From assembly GCA_029204045.2 (NCBI GenBank), contig CM055060.1:56756544-56820543 (forward strand): DNA of 64,000 nucleotides. The letters run 5' to 3'. The notes under the pieces are model-generated. The model did not search any database, was not told the origin of the DNA, and was given only the letters and a program-made list of their open reading frames with translations. The DNA is from Tillandsia leiboldiana (taxonomy: Eukaryota; Streptophyta; Magnoliopsida; Poales; Bromeliaceae). Of this stretch, positions 11,640-24,811 are shown piece by piece. Position 1 is the stretch's first letter; each line of letters opens with the position of its first letter. The position numbers were made by a program, and so were the translations under genes.

Positions 11640-13273
11640 ATGCCCCTCTCCCCTCTTCCTCCTTTTCATCCTTGTAAACCGTACTCTAGATCACTACAGC
11701 AGCAGCTCTTCTTGATGCTTCAGAGATGCAAATCCATGAGACAGCTCACGCAGCTTCATGCTCAGCTGCTGCTCAACGGCTTATCCCAGAAGTGCTTCCT
11801 CCTCACCAAACTCCTCTCCTTCTGTATCTCCTGCGACGACGTTCCTTATGCCGCCGCCTCGTTCTCACAAGTCGACCATCCGAGCACCACCCTTTCTAAC
11901 CAGATGCTCCGAGCCCTCTCTCTTAGCCCCTCGCCTCACAATTGCCTCCTTTTCTACAACCGAATGATGCAGAGACGAGAAACGTTCGAGCCCAATTGCT
12001 TCACCTACGCTTTCCTTGTCTCTGCATGCGCTAGAGCGGGCTCGTCCTTTTTGCGCCAAGGTGAGCAGCTACATGCTCGGATTGTTTCTTCCGGATTCGG
12101 CTCGAATGTCTACGTCCAGACCAATCTCATCAACATGTACGCAACTGCCGCGGCCACCGGTGGCTTGAGAGAAGAGGCGGTCGCGAACGCCCGTAAGGTG
12201 TTCGATGATATGCCGCAGCGGAGCATTTTCTCGTGGAACTCAATGCTGGCCACGTACGTGCGGTCGGGGGAGTTGCACACGGCTTCCGAATTCTTCGGCG
12301 AGATGCCTAAGAGGGACGCCGTGTCGTGGACCGCCATGATTGCTGGATGGGCTCGTCTGGGCAAAGCCTCGCAGGCACTGGAGCTGTTCCGGGAGATGCG
12401 CAGAGCCCGCGTGACCCCTGATCAGGTAACCATGATTGCACTCCTGTCGGTGTGCACGGAACTGGGGGACTTGGAATTGGGCCGGTGGATCCATGCGCGC
12501 TTGGACCCTTTACAAGGAGGGCGAGACCGCCTTGTGTCGCTGAACAATGCGTTAATCCACATGTACACCAAATGCGGTGCCATCGACGATGCTTTCCACG
12601 TCTTTCGCGAGATGCGGATGAGAATCACCATCTCCTGGACGACCATGATTGCCGGCCTTGCAATGCACGGCCGCTCCAAGGATGCATTGTGTCTCTTTCA
12701 GTTGATGCGAGAGAAACCAGACGCCAGCGACATTCCTTGCGGTACTTTGTGCCTGCAACCACTCAGGAATGATCGATGAAGGCCGCCATTACTTCGTGAG
12801 CATGCGAAAGCAGCATGGAATCAAACCAGACGTACGACACTACGGCTGCATGGTCGACATGCTGAGTCGTGCAAACCGGCTGGGCGAGTCCCTGGAGTTG
12901 GTGGAGGCAATGCCAATGCGGCCGAGCGATGCGGTGTGGGGATCGCTGCTTGGCGGGTGCAGAAGGCATGGAGAGGTAGAGCTCGCCGGGCACGTGGTGG
13001 AGAGGTTGATGGAGCTGAAGCCGGAGCGAGCAGCGGGGTACCTCGTGCTGCTATCGAATGTGTATGCAGCGGTGAGTAGGTGGGAGGAAGCTCGCAGGGT
13101 GAGGGAGAGGATGGTAGAGTTGGCCGAGCACAAGCCTGCAGGGCGAAGTTGGATGAATCCAAGTGGGTGAAACACTGAAACCTACACCGGAACTAGAAGA
13201 TGCGTTCAGCGATGTAGAACAATTTTTTGCGTCGCTGTTTGACGAAGGTATGTGCTGGGCTAAATGGAAGTAA
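11640..13273 (+). pseudogene. PLS-class PPR protein gene, broken by two frameshifts (pseudogene or assembly errors)
   Basis: Single-exon gene starting 161 nt after the methyltransferase stop. Frame 1 (11640-12779) has P, L and S repeats: QLHAQLLLNGLS, NVYVQTNLINMYA, FSWNSMLATYVRSGEL, VSWTAMIAGWARLGKAS, NNALIHMYTKCGAIDDA and ISWTTMIAGLAMHGRSKDA. Near 12716-12745 the homology moves to a second frame that continues TFLAVLCACNHSGMIDEG and the E motifs (WGSLLGGCRRHGEVELA, YVLLSNVYA-type). Near 13150-13160 it moves to a third frame, IQVGETLKPTPELEDAF, ending at 13273. Both shifts fit one extra base (or two lost). Outside them the codons look conserved, with no other stops. This suggests recent decay or sequencing indels rather than an old pseudogene. 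PPR proteins of this class bind organelle RNA; there is no DYW domain here. Confidence 0.82.
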
Positions 13274-14003
13274 GATCGATGATGATCTATGGTCTGCCAC
13301 TGTTGTACTACAGGAACCATCCAAAAGCTTAAGATGATAAATAACAAGACCGGACTAAAATCCACATGTTAGGCGCTATTAGTACCTGGAGCAAAACAGC
13401 TGGACTGGAGCCAAGAAAGATGCTCACAGGCTTTGTTTCTACATTAAAGGTAAGCTGATAGGTACGTAAGAAATCCTTGCACAGTTTGTGATCTGTAACT
13501 AATATTCTTAAACAATCCGCGGATATATAACTTGTTTGATATATAGAGAGATATATTTTATTACGAATCAGACGTTTGATTCTTAACTTCTGTGATATTA
13601 TTACAGATAGATCATAAAGGTAATATATTATGTAGAGATACATTGTATTAATAAATTACCATCTGTTGAGTAAACAAGAGAGAGAGATGATGAACAAGTA
13701 TTGGCGTTATTCCACATAAAATTCCAAAACATTACAAATCATAATGGTATTATTGTTTAAGTGAATTTATTAAACACACACAACAACAACATAAGAATTA
13801 GGAAAAGTCTCAATCCAAACAATTAACACTCGAAGAATTAATGTAAACTATAAACATGCAACACTGCACTCCAAACTTAAAAAAGCTGTATTAATTGATT
13901 CCTATTCTAAGTAGAAATATCTAAAACCAACTAACTAATTAAAGAGACACATAATAATTAATGAGCTAAAGCATTTGAAAGAACAAGAACAAATCAAACT
14001 AGT
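13274..14003. other. Intergenic, nothing recognised
   Basis: AT-rich DNA between the PPR gene (+) and the PLDRP1-like gene (-), which converge. No frame or repeat of note was seen. The Lys/His-rich C-terminal exon expected of a full PLDRP1-type protein was looked for on the minus strand and not found. Confidence 0.4.
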
Positions 14004-14456
14004 TTAATTTGAGAAGAGAAAAACATTTGAGTACGTAGTACTCACATATTTAGGGTACCCTTCCCCTTGGCCCTGCACGTAGTAGCTGGGGTTCTCATAC
14101 GTACCACTCTCCTCCTCGTAGCTTGGCCTCTCATAATTACTACTAGGTCTCTCTCCGTATCCATACTCTTCGCTCATCCCATAACCACCACCATCACCAC
14201 CACTATTGTATGCACATTGAGGCTGGGGCTCAGGCCGAGGGCGCCCGTATCGGTGATCACCGGAGTCGGTATCGGCGCAGTAAGCAGATGCGGCGGAGTC
14301 GGAGGAGTATTGGGCTCTATTGTAGTCGACGGTAGAGGAGGATGAGATGGGGTAGCAAATGTCGTCGGACGGCAGGAGGGGCCGGCCGAAGGTGAGGCTT
14401 ACGTCGTAGGGCGTCGGGTCGTAGTCGTCGGTCGTAGTCATCGTCGACATCGTCAA
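14004..14456 (-). CDS. PLDRP1-like (At5g39570-type) Tyr/Ser/Pro-rich disordered protein, short or truncated
   Basis: The 150-residue frame starts MTMSTMTTTDDYDPTPYD. It carries the family's N-terminal signature: DDYDPTPYD, then TFGRPLLPSDD-CYP. A low-complexity middle follows (GYGMSEEYGYGERP, NYERPSYEEE, YENPSYY) like the repeat region of Arabidopsis At5g39570/PLDRP1, a phospholipase-D-regulated RNA-binding protein. That protein is much longer and ends in an acidic then Lys/His-rich tail, which is absent here. The last family-like residues (GEGYPKY) sit exactly on a strong donor, TAT|GTGAGT (about 14049-14054). The frame then reads about 10 more residues to a stop. Either a 3' exon was lost, or the coding sequence continues through an intron whose exon was not found. 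The family call rests on remembered similarity. Confidence 0.6.
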   Translation of the reverse strand: MTMSTMTTTDDYDPTPYDVSLTFGRPLLPSDDICYPISSSSTVDYNRAQYSSDSAASAYCADTDSGDHRYGRPRPEPQPQCAYNSGGDGGGYGMSEEYGYGERPSSNYERPSYEEESGTYENPSYYVQGQGEGYPKYVSTTYSNVFLFSN

Positions 14457-16305
14457 CGGATCGATCGCCGCCCTCCACTCCTCTCCACGCCATCGCTGGC
14501 TGCTTCTCTAGCTCTCTCCTTCTTTGATGGAGTACTTCGTACCTGTGTGAAGAATTTATACCGGATGACCGTTTTATTACTATTTAATATGCAGTTACGT
14601 GACTAGCTGATTTACGTGGGAGGATGGTGGTAATATATATAGTTATATAAATCCTTGTATTTGTTAACGGCATAAATATAATTTTACATATATATATATT
14701 TTATGTATGTATATTATTATAAAAATTATAAATACTTTGTCAAGCGTATATGGGTACGACTTCTTATTTTTAATTCTCAGCTGATATAACGGTAAACTTC
14801 TCTGGTAACGAAATTGCCCTCCTGAAAATTCAGGCTAAAAGTTATACATATATATATTCACAAAAAAAAAGAAAAAAGAAAAAAGAAAAAACAGCTTAAT
14901 TAATGTTATATGTGACCGAATATTACATGTTAGAGTAGCTCAATCCAATAATTTCATTTTTATAAACAGCATAAACCAAAAACTCGTGGGAAACGAAATC
15001 AGGAGAGATGACTTTTCCAAGCCTTTTGATTGGTGATTTTTGGAGCCTTTTCTAATCCAGCAAAAGTTATTCTTTATTATATGGTTTTCAGTTGAAAGAT
15101 GGAATGTGTCAGTCTTTTTTACAAACTTTTTTTTACAAACTTGAAAAGCGTAGAACGTGCTTAGCATTAAGCATGGTTTGGCAAATCAGTTTCTCCTCCC
15201 TCCATGTTGAGTTTGTTACTTTGTTTTATGTTGGTTGTTAACGTGTTTGGCATTAATTTTTATGATTTATTATGCCTCAAAACAATAAAGAGGAATGAAA
15301 TATTTTTTTTATTTGACAAAGAGTTTTCCCGATAAGAAAGTAAAATGTGCAATATATTCTCAATCTCGAGTTGCCTTAGCTTTTCTTACAGTGCAGTGAA
15401 ATACACCTTATCGCGTACATTGAAAGCAATAATAAGCCAATAAGATTGTGTCCAAGCGACACCAGAGTTGGATCCACAACAGTAAGATATAAGATCACTA
15501 CAACACTAACTGCACGACTTCGCCACATCCTTTAAACTATCCGAAAGAATCCGACACATAACTGCACCAAAAAAACACAGTGAGCAATAAACTAGTGCCT
15601 GTGTTATCACATTTACAAAAGGAAGAATTTTTTTTTTTTTTTTTTTTTTTTTTGCAAATCAATGTCTCATTTAACCAGAGGCGAGAGTACCACTTCTCGC
15701 CATATCCTTTGCTCAATCCAATCAGAGCTATAAATATCGACAGAGAAGATCATGATATAGTTGTTAATAAGACAAGCAGTCCATCCATATACCAAATATA
15801 TACAGAGTCGATATATCCCCATCAAACAAGGGCCGTATTTTTCTTAATGAACAATGGCATCTTTTACATACACAACCCATTTTGGGCGGACATCTACTTG
15901 ACAAAAACCAAACAAGCATAAGAAATCGGGAATTAACTAACTGTTCAAAAATACAGGAGAGTGAAATCTTATCTTCCCAGTTCACAACTAGTGGCCCAAG
16001 AGGGTTGTAGCTAAGCTCCACACATATAACTCATTTCCCCTGATTTGCTTTTCTAGATATCATATTTCTGCTTCCCTTTGATATTCTTGTTTTATGAATT
16101 AATTTATCGCAAATTCGTTCTTGCAATCAGCAATCCACGCCATATACAAGAAAATCAACTCCATTCTCGACCAAACCACCATATACAAATAACCAACCGC
16201 TTTAAAAGATTCCTTGGGTAGTAACACAAGCTCATTTATGTGCAAGACGGGCACCTTTTTAAGTGTCTTTCCATAGAAGTTTCAACATTCGATCATTTTC
16301 TCCTG
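14457..16305. other. Intergenic: promoter of PLDRP1-like gene and 3' UTR of the kinase
   Basis: AT-rich. A/G-rich runs lie at 14863-14891 and a T-run of about 25 at 15628-15652. No coding frame is supported. The 3' UTR of the minus-strand kinase probably fills the last few hundred bases before 16306. Confidence 0.4.
14555..14560 (-). promoter_or_regulatory. TATA box for the PLDRP1-like gene
   Basis: On the minus strand the sequence reads CCGGTATAAATTC, about 100 nt before the ATG at 14456. That spacing gives a leader of roughly 70 nt. It suggests the gene, although short, has an intact core promoter. Confidence 0.5.
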
Positions 16306-19300
16306 TTATGAATTGCCTTTCTCTTGGCTACTTGCCGGCGACAATCTCTGCCTCAACACTTGGGTGCTAGCCGCAGCTTTCAGCAACGGCTTTAAGGCAG
16401 CCATGATCTCCGAAAATGATGGCCGATTCTTTGGGTCTCTACAATATATTCAAAAGAGAAGAAAAAGGAAGAAAATCTAAGAATAAATAAAGGAATCAGC
16501 CAAAAAAAAAAAAAAAAGGACTGGACTTAAAGGGAGCATATTTGTGCTTGCTGAATCTAACTCATTAGCAAGCATATACCAAGTCTCTGTTCTGCAAAAT
16601 GTCTACTGCAAATGTCTACTGTTAGAGAGAAAAGGCTGTAACACAAGTGCTGAGGTCAATCTATCATGATCTGTACAATCAATCAACTGATGAAAATCTA
16701 ATTACTCCAGTAGCTTGGGTAGAGGTATGTATAGCAGTTGGACAATTATTTATGAAATGGAGGAAGTTCATGTGGTGATGGATCTGTCCAGCTTAGAAAG
16801 CAATGTAAGAGGTTTGTTCTTTTCATCAAGATCTGAGGGAACTTCAAGATTAGCAAACACAATTAAGGACACAACAATGATTCCAGAGAGTAAAGATAAT
16901 TTTGAATCTCTTAAGAGGAAACAAATTTATATTTGTTGGGCAATGAATGTATAAAGAAATTTGAAAATAATAAGTATACTAACGTTTGCCAGCATTTCTT
17001 TATAATGTCTGCTATGACAGGATCCATGTCATCTGGAATGTCAAGGCGGCGATGCTGAAATCCAACGGCTCCAACAACTTGCATGGGGTTCATGCCTTGC
17101 CATGGTTGCTGCAACGTACACAGCTCCCATATTATGACACCGAAGCTAAAAACATCACACCTGAATATCCAAACTATGGATTAGTGAATTAAGATACCAT
17201 GCAAAAATTAAAACAAAATATGCTACTTAAAAAGTAAAACACACTTCTCATCTGAAGGTTCATTTCTGAGTACTTCTGGTGCCATCCACTCAGCCTGCAG
17301 CATACAAAGAAGAACATCAACATGGGCCAAGATGAAATGTCAAGGCAGTATAACGATAAGTTTGGAAACCAGAGGATGTCTCCTGGAAGTAGAACGGTAA
17401 AAAGCGTAAGAGCTAACATATATCAAATTTATTCAATATGTTTCAATGCGCTAAAATCGTACAAAGCTAGTGCACACTAATGTGATGTTGCAAAATTATT
17501 AGTTGCTTCTTTGTCTTCCAATGACACTTTATGATAAGTTTTGGAACATCACACAATCTGCAGCGACACTTGGCAAATGAATGATAGATATCAGGCCTCA
17601 GTAATATCAGGTAACAAGTGAACCAAGTAGAGAAAAATGAGTGACTGGGAATATAAGGACAACTGAAGGGATTGAAAAAGGCACAGTTCGAGTAAATTCT
17701 TAAGCAAATATGAGTCAGATAACAGGCATATCTAAACGAAGACGACTTAACAAAATGCTTACTGTTCCAGCTGTTGATCTTGAAGAAAGAAATGTATTGT
17801 GCTTCATTCGTGATAAACCGAAGTCACAGACCTGAATAGATTTGAAGAGAATAAGCAGAAGTTGTGCTATGAGAAACACAGCATGATGCTAAGACATAGA
17901 GGACATGACATTTACTCTAAAGTTAGAATGGTACCTTTACAACCCAATTCTTGTCGACAAGAAGGTTAGGAGATTTGAGATCACGATGTACTATAATTGG
18001 TGTGCAATTGTGCAAGTAATTCATTCCACGAGCCTACAGACCAATATTAATAGGATAGTAATAAATATGATTGTTTTATGGCATCATTCTTACAGTGTGT
18101 CAGTACATAATAAGATGCAGATGAAAGAATCACTAAGAGTTCTGTATCATACAACATCAAGTGTCATCCTTAATCGTCTCCTTTCATCCAACTGGTTGTT
18201 AGGTCGATGAATCAATCGGAACAAGCTCCCTCTGCATTTTATAGTACATGCTTAAGCATTTTTCATAAACATCGACATATGCCATAGTAGAATATGAAAT
18301 CTATCTAAATTAAAAGAAGGCATATCAGTAGATAGAATTCACTCAAATTACCAAATAAATTTGGGGTTGAGTGCCATTAGGACAAAATATCATTAATTCA
18401 GTCAAAATACACTACTGCTGTAGAACGCAGAATGGGAAAAACAGAAAGGAAAAACAAAATATCATTAGTCCAGATACACTCTGGTATTACAAAAAAAAGA
18501 GAGTTAAACTTCTTAAAAAAAGCACGCAGATCTTGATGATTCTTCCAGTAAAATTTACAAACAATCGATTGACAAAGTAAAAGAAGAGACGGTACTCTCA
18601 GTTATAAGATTGGTGTGACAACATTAATGAACTGTTAGCAAGATTGACTGCATAAACATCAAAGAAAACATACCTAGGAAGAAACTCTGTTAAAATGGCA
18701 AGATTGGGCACACGGGTTACAGCACCCATGAGGAGGACAACATTTGGATGTCGTAATCTTCTCATTATCCTCACCTTAAGAGCAAATCAAAAAAATTTGA
18801 AGGTCAGGAACCAACTTATAGCCATAAGTAATTAACAGTATTAAAGTTTGTGCAGAACTAAACAAACATGCCAGCACATTGAGTGAAGGTAAGTATGACT
18901 ACAGTCTAACCAGTAACCAAGTATAACTTTTATTGAACAGGCAGCTGTCGCAGGTAAGGTAATGCTATTTTTTGTTTTGAACAGAAAGGTAATTGTTGAT
19001 ACAGCATGATATATACCTCACTTCTAAATTCTTCCAAGGCATCACCCGAGATATCCTGGTGTAAGAACTTCTTAACTGCAACTTCCTACGAGGAGAAAAG
19101 AGCATATGCTAAGAAAGAACAATCAACAAAACAATGGAGAAAAGTTCAATTAATGGGTATAGTTTCCACCAAAGGTAAGAGTTGTATGGGAGAAGGAGAG
19201 AACAGCTCCTAGTAAGTTTACAATCAACTAAACAAAAAGAAAAGGACTGAGATAGAAGAAAGAAAATGACAGTATCTTGAACTTAGTGCATAGACACAAT

Positions 19301-22300
19301 ATACAAGGCAGGTTACAGCAATAAAATAGGGGAACATTAAAAATTCAATTGGTTGAAAAATGGTTTTAGAATCGACATAGACTTGGATCTTCATGTTAAG
19401 CTGCTGAAAAAATGATCCAATGACCAGAAATAAAGCACCAAAGGAGAAGCAATATTATAATGAGACAATGGCCTTTCTTTATCTGACAACAAATATATCA
19501 CATTAACCCTAGGAAGAATCACTTGAAAATATCAGATGTTGTTATCTCTGAATGCTCCAAATATATTATAACTGACACCAGTTTTCACATCTAGAAGTAA
19601 AAAACTCTTTGCCATTAGTAACCATAAGTAAATAACTTGAACGAATGAAAGGACTTACAGTTCCATGCAACTCTCCCTTGTACACCTCTCCAAAGGAGCC
19701 TAATAAGCAAGAAATGTCACTTATGAGAAATAAGTGACTGTAATAAACAAAATATTGTTCCTAATAACAAAAATTTGCCTTAAATACTATTTATATAACA
19801 TAAGAATATGAAGCACTAAAAGTTTTAGTAAATGCAACTTCAGAAAAACCATACCTAGACCTATCCGTTCACCCAAAGTGAGGTCCTCCCATTGTATTTC
19901 AAGTTCCGCAACATCATCTAGAGCAATGTCAGATTTTGTGCTGTCAGTCCCAGTTGACTTTCCTGAATTTCGTTCTGCTTCTTGCTGGTGAGTTTCACCC
20001 GTGCCTTTTTCTTGCTCAGGACCTTCATGATCATTTTCTATATGCCGATTATCCCAAACATCATCTCCAGCTCCCTCAGTTAAATCTACTCCTTGAACAA
20101 ATGCAGATACAAATGGTACAGGGACACGAGACTCCAAGTTCTCATATTGCCTACTAACAGCAGCAGTTGTAGCAACAACGGCAGCAGCAGTAACAGTAGC
20201 TGCCGCAGCAACAGGGACTTCAAAATTCATTTCCGCGTTCGACTTAACTGCGGCAACAACCATCGAAGAGGCAACAACAGCAGCCGTAGCAGCAGCAGCA
20301 GCAATAGGCATGTGCTTTTTAAGCTGTAATGGAGTCTCCTGCGAAAGTACATCAGAAGCTTCAGAGGTGGATGAAGAAGTGCCAGCTGCTTCTCGGAAGT
20401 CAAGAGGGCGATGAAGCCCCAAACCTTCCACAGGCTTCAACGGGCGAATTTTGTTCGTGATCTCGTCCTCTTTTTCATCCTTATCTCCACTTTGAGACTT
20501 GTGTTCAGCCATCAAATCTTCTGAATGACCCATATACAATTCCGAAAATAAGTTAGGGGGTGCAATAACTCCACTTTCGAGCAATACATCTTGAAGTTTT
20601 TGGGCTAATTGTGGGTTTTCTTTAGCAGCGTCAATCATGTACTGTGAAACATCGTGCACTTTCATTTTATTGACAGCTGAAGAAGAATTGATTCCTGCGA
20701 TCCTAGAAGGCGGTTTTGCAACAGTAATAGCAGACTTTTCTTGAGCTTTAACACTTATACTGATGTTTGTATCTCTAGATTTGCCAATGGGATGTGCTTT
20801 TTCTTTCATATGCAGGCTGACCGAACAGTTCTTGAATGAGCTTAGTTTCTCATTTTCTTGATTATTGAACTCAAATGTATGTACTCCACTAGTATCTGAA
20901 GCTTCAGGACAGCTAGACAACGATCTTTTGTCCAGTGGCTCGCTCTCTAAAGAGCAACCAGCAGAACTTGAGACCCCACTTACAGAGGAACCCATATGAA
21001 CGCTATCAGCACCTTTGCTGAAAGGGCTAACTACAAAGAAATTTGCCTCGTGATCTTTTACCAGCCCAGCACCATCCGACGGGATAAGAGTACCAGGATC
21101 GGCCATTAAATCAACGATGTACTCTCTGCGATGCAAGAAATAAACTTGTAATGTTTATGTTGATAATAAATTATCCAATTTCATAGAAAATGAATCTAAC
21201 ATTCTAAATTGAATATTTAAGCTAGGAAATGAGAATGTTCAACTATGTGAAACAATAAAAAAAATTAATAAAATAAGGACAAAAAATAAATCAGAGAAAT
21301 ATTGCAAACACTAGTGCTGCTGTATTGGTAAGAATGAGGGGTCTTAGCTTCTGGCAGCCTTCTTCATATGGATAGTTTGATTAAACAATCAAGTTATCAA
21401 GCTTACAATCTATATGGTATGTCAGAAACTACAAGCAAGCCAACTATTGGGCCAACTTTCCGTGCTCAAGTGGGCTGAAAATTACTAAACCATGGGATTA
21501 ATATGGTAACTGTTGGGCACCATAAATGCATTACCTTCCATCCTTTACTTTTACGATGTTCAAAGCCCCATCATCTGATCCAGTATATTGCTTTCCCTTT
21601 ACTAATCGACATGGAATGCCCACACTATCAGCCAAAACCTACATGGATATTCGGAAAAAAAAACACATTTTACGTCTCATACAACAATGAAAAAGAATGC
21701 TTAAAAAACGCAACCAGAAATAATGTGTTGTAGTATTATTTTGACCCCAAAAAAAAAATTATGTGATCCATAAAATCGCATAAGTATCTTTGAACAAGTT
21801 TTCAAGATTTAGAACAACATATCGGTACAAAGCACGAAAGTCAACTGGCTAGTATGATCTGCAACAGACAATTTTTTAATCAGGCTCTATTATTAAAAGC
21901 AAACTGAATCCATGCCTATTCAGGTCAGACCGAGTTATGTTCTGAAAGAACTTACTTTCAAAACAGTTTTGTTGTATATATTGCCTATGATTGCTGATAA
22001 GGAAAGGGGAAAAAATGCAAGAATATTTATGAAGGATCAAGTACCTATGACATGTAAATATTACAGAAATAGAACAGTAGCACACTAAGGCAGTATTAAA
22101 ATGCACGGCACAACTATGTGTCACTCATCACCAAAAAAAACGGCAAACGGAACTGAATTGTCTACAAAATTAATGAAACATTGCACAAATAGAACAGTAA
22201 TGATAACAACGCTAAGGCAGTACTAAAATACACGGCACAACTACGTGTAACCCATCACCAGCAAAACTGCAAAAGGAACTAAATTCTCTACAAAATTAAT

Positions 22301-24811
22301 GTATTTGGGGAAGTACCGTCAGGATTTGATTAAGTAAGATTTGAAAACTCACGATACAAATCCAACCCAACATATCAACCGATGCTAGCCATTTTGAAAT
22401 GATTTTCAGTTCGATATGGCATAGTTTCTTTGGACTGGCTGTGAATTTGAATAAAGTTAAACCAATACACTCACAACCTTTCATCTCATATACAGTAAGG
22501 GTAAACAAAAGCGCATCGAAGAAGAAATCCTGACCTTAAATAACAATGCACGATGGCGAGCCAAACCAATTGTTAAACGACCAAGAGGCAAGACTAAATT
22601 ACCGACACTTTCTTGTAAATAGCTACTAAGTTTTTGATATGACATCAGCATGCTTTCAGGATCATGAGCTTTTCCACCCATGTAGTTAGCTACCAAATTA
22701 GCAAGCCTCTGCACCAAAGCACGCTCAACAAAGTCTGAAGACTGTGACCTTGCTTCACGAGCCATGATTAAGGCCTTCTTCTCAAGTTTTAAGAGGTCAC
22801 CATCTTCTGTTCTATTAACCAATACAGCCTCCCAACTCACATTATCTGAAAATGGTGCTCCTTGCAGATCAATAAGGGAAGGCATCTTAGCAGAGTTAGG
22901 CTCAACCATTATGCCGCAGAGGTCATAGAAACCATCCAAGATCTTATCATCAAAGTTCAAGGAGTTGTAATTCTGTGGAGAACGAAGAAATCTACAATAT
23001 GAGACAAATCAGAAAAAGATAGTCATGAAAGAAAAATTGAACCAAGAAATGTGAATGAGTAGAATATCTTGGTTATCATATACTTAAAAGCATACAGGAA
23101 ACATGCCATCTTAGAAATAGCTGCCTGGCTGAAAATCATGACAGTAACGGCAAGGTAAGTCCTTATCAACAGATGAAGTGCTCTGCTAAATCAGTTATCA
23201 CATAAAACTCATTTCTAGACAAAAATAGCATCATTTACAAACTGCTGCATAGAGTAATAATGATGAGTGGACAAATATTTCTCACTTCAAACTCAAATAT
23301 TGTGAGTAGAAAAACAAGCATTCTTTTGGAGCTAGCTGAAAATAATGAGCAGTTAATTTTTCAAACCAGTCTAATGAAACCGATCTACAGTACGGTTATG
23401 GCAAATTAATAAGACAACAAACTTATTACTGTGTTTTCTTTTTTTGATTAATAAAAACATAAAAAAGTGATTTAGTGGTAAACATGTTTTCAACAAAGAG
23501 TAGTGTGGGAAAGATGGAATAGTGATTTAGTGGAATCATAAAATACAATTTATTTTTTGAGATTACTAAAACATAAAACAGAATACTGTATTCATCCACA
23601 GTTTCCCAACAACATCATATCCTGCTCCATGTCCCATCTCTAACATAGCCTCAGTTATACCATAGATATGTTATATTTCTCATCTAAACAAACCCTAGAA
23701 AGCAAATTAGGCATGCTACCAATCCGAAACAGGGACTTTTCACATCAGTCTAGCAAAATCAAAACTGAAACATGCTGTCTAGATTGCAAACATTGCAGTT
23801 CCTAGCTGAGCCATTGCCCATTTTTCTTGTTCCTTTCTTTTATGTAACTACTCTTGAATCCATTACAAGAACTTGTTATAGCATTTTCTGATGATCTCAA
23901 AATTAACCTATACTTTTTCGTTCACAATCTTACAAAATCCCTGGTGAACAAAATTGCAGGCCTCAAGAACTCTTATGATCCCCTACATAAACTATGCTCG
24001 TTATGTAGCTGTAATGCCACGAATGACACTCAAAACAACATCAACAGCACATATTTGAATGGGTCTCGACAATTACTTCCACGGTTTAATTGGCGGAGCA
24101 AGTTTCCTCTGATTCCAGGGCGATCAATGGGTGAAGTTTCTAACGACTCAAGAACACAGTTGACATTTTCAATAATGGAGATTCAGTTTTTTTTTTTTTT
24201 AAAAAAAAAAAAGGAAAAAAAAGAAAAAGAAAAAAAGAAAACAGATATAGGATAAGCTAATTGATCGAGAACTGGAAACTGACCCAGTATCTGTAAGCAA
24301 GAACCTCGGCCGGGGTGCTCTCGGGCGGGCACGAACCGAGGCTGATCTGCTTCACGACCTCTATCTGGACCGCCTCCGGATCCTCCCTCGCGCTCATCTC
24401 CAGCGCCAGCTGTATCTGGAACTCCTCATCCATATCCGTCTCCGCCGCCGCCGCCCCAGTTCTCTTCGCATCCATCGCCGCCGCATCCGCAACCGCAGCC
24501 GCCGATGACGACGCCGAAAGCCCCGCCTCCCTCCTCTCTGCCCTGTACGAAGACGACGGTGACGACGACGACGACCACAGCTGCGGCGGCGGCGGAGGAG
24601 GAGGAGGAGAACCCTGACCCGAAGGGCCGTGCTTCCCAGAAACGGAGTTCAACCAATTGGAAAGCGAGAAGGGCTTCGGCTCTTGATGGGCGGCGGCGGC
24701 GCCGCCTCCTCTGCCCTTAGCCGAGGGGGACGAGGGCCCATGGTCGCCGTGGGTTTGGTTCGGCCCGATGTGTAGCTTCTTTAAGAGGTTCTTCATACTC
24801 CCCTCACCCAC
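16306..24811 (-). CDS. SIS8-like: Raf-like MAPKKK of the EDR1/SIS8 (B3, MAPKKK-delta) group
   Basis: Thirteen exons on the minus strand: 24284-24811, 22535-22972, 21535-21638, 19855-21125, 19659-19699, 19017-19085, 18674-18774, 18153-18231, 17935-18033, 17763-17831, 17245-17294, 16984-17160 and 16306-16438. They give 1,052 residues, close to SIS8. The N-terminus MKNLLKKLHI...KPFSLSNWLNSVSG is the SIS8-type start. A second ATG five codons upstream (MGEGS) is in frame. The EDR1/CTR1-type peptidase-like regulatory domain covers about 140-400. An Ala/Val-rich segment lies at about 629-682. The kinase domain has G-loop GLGSFGEVY, Lys799 in EVAVKK, HRDLKSPN (Asp895), DFG (913-915) and GTAEWMAPE. 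All catalytic residues are present. Relatives act in sugar, salt, ethylene/ABA and defence signalling. Exon phases agree throughout and all introns are GT-AG. Intron 1 is 1.3 kb. Confidence 0.94.
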
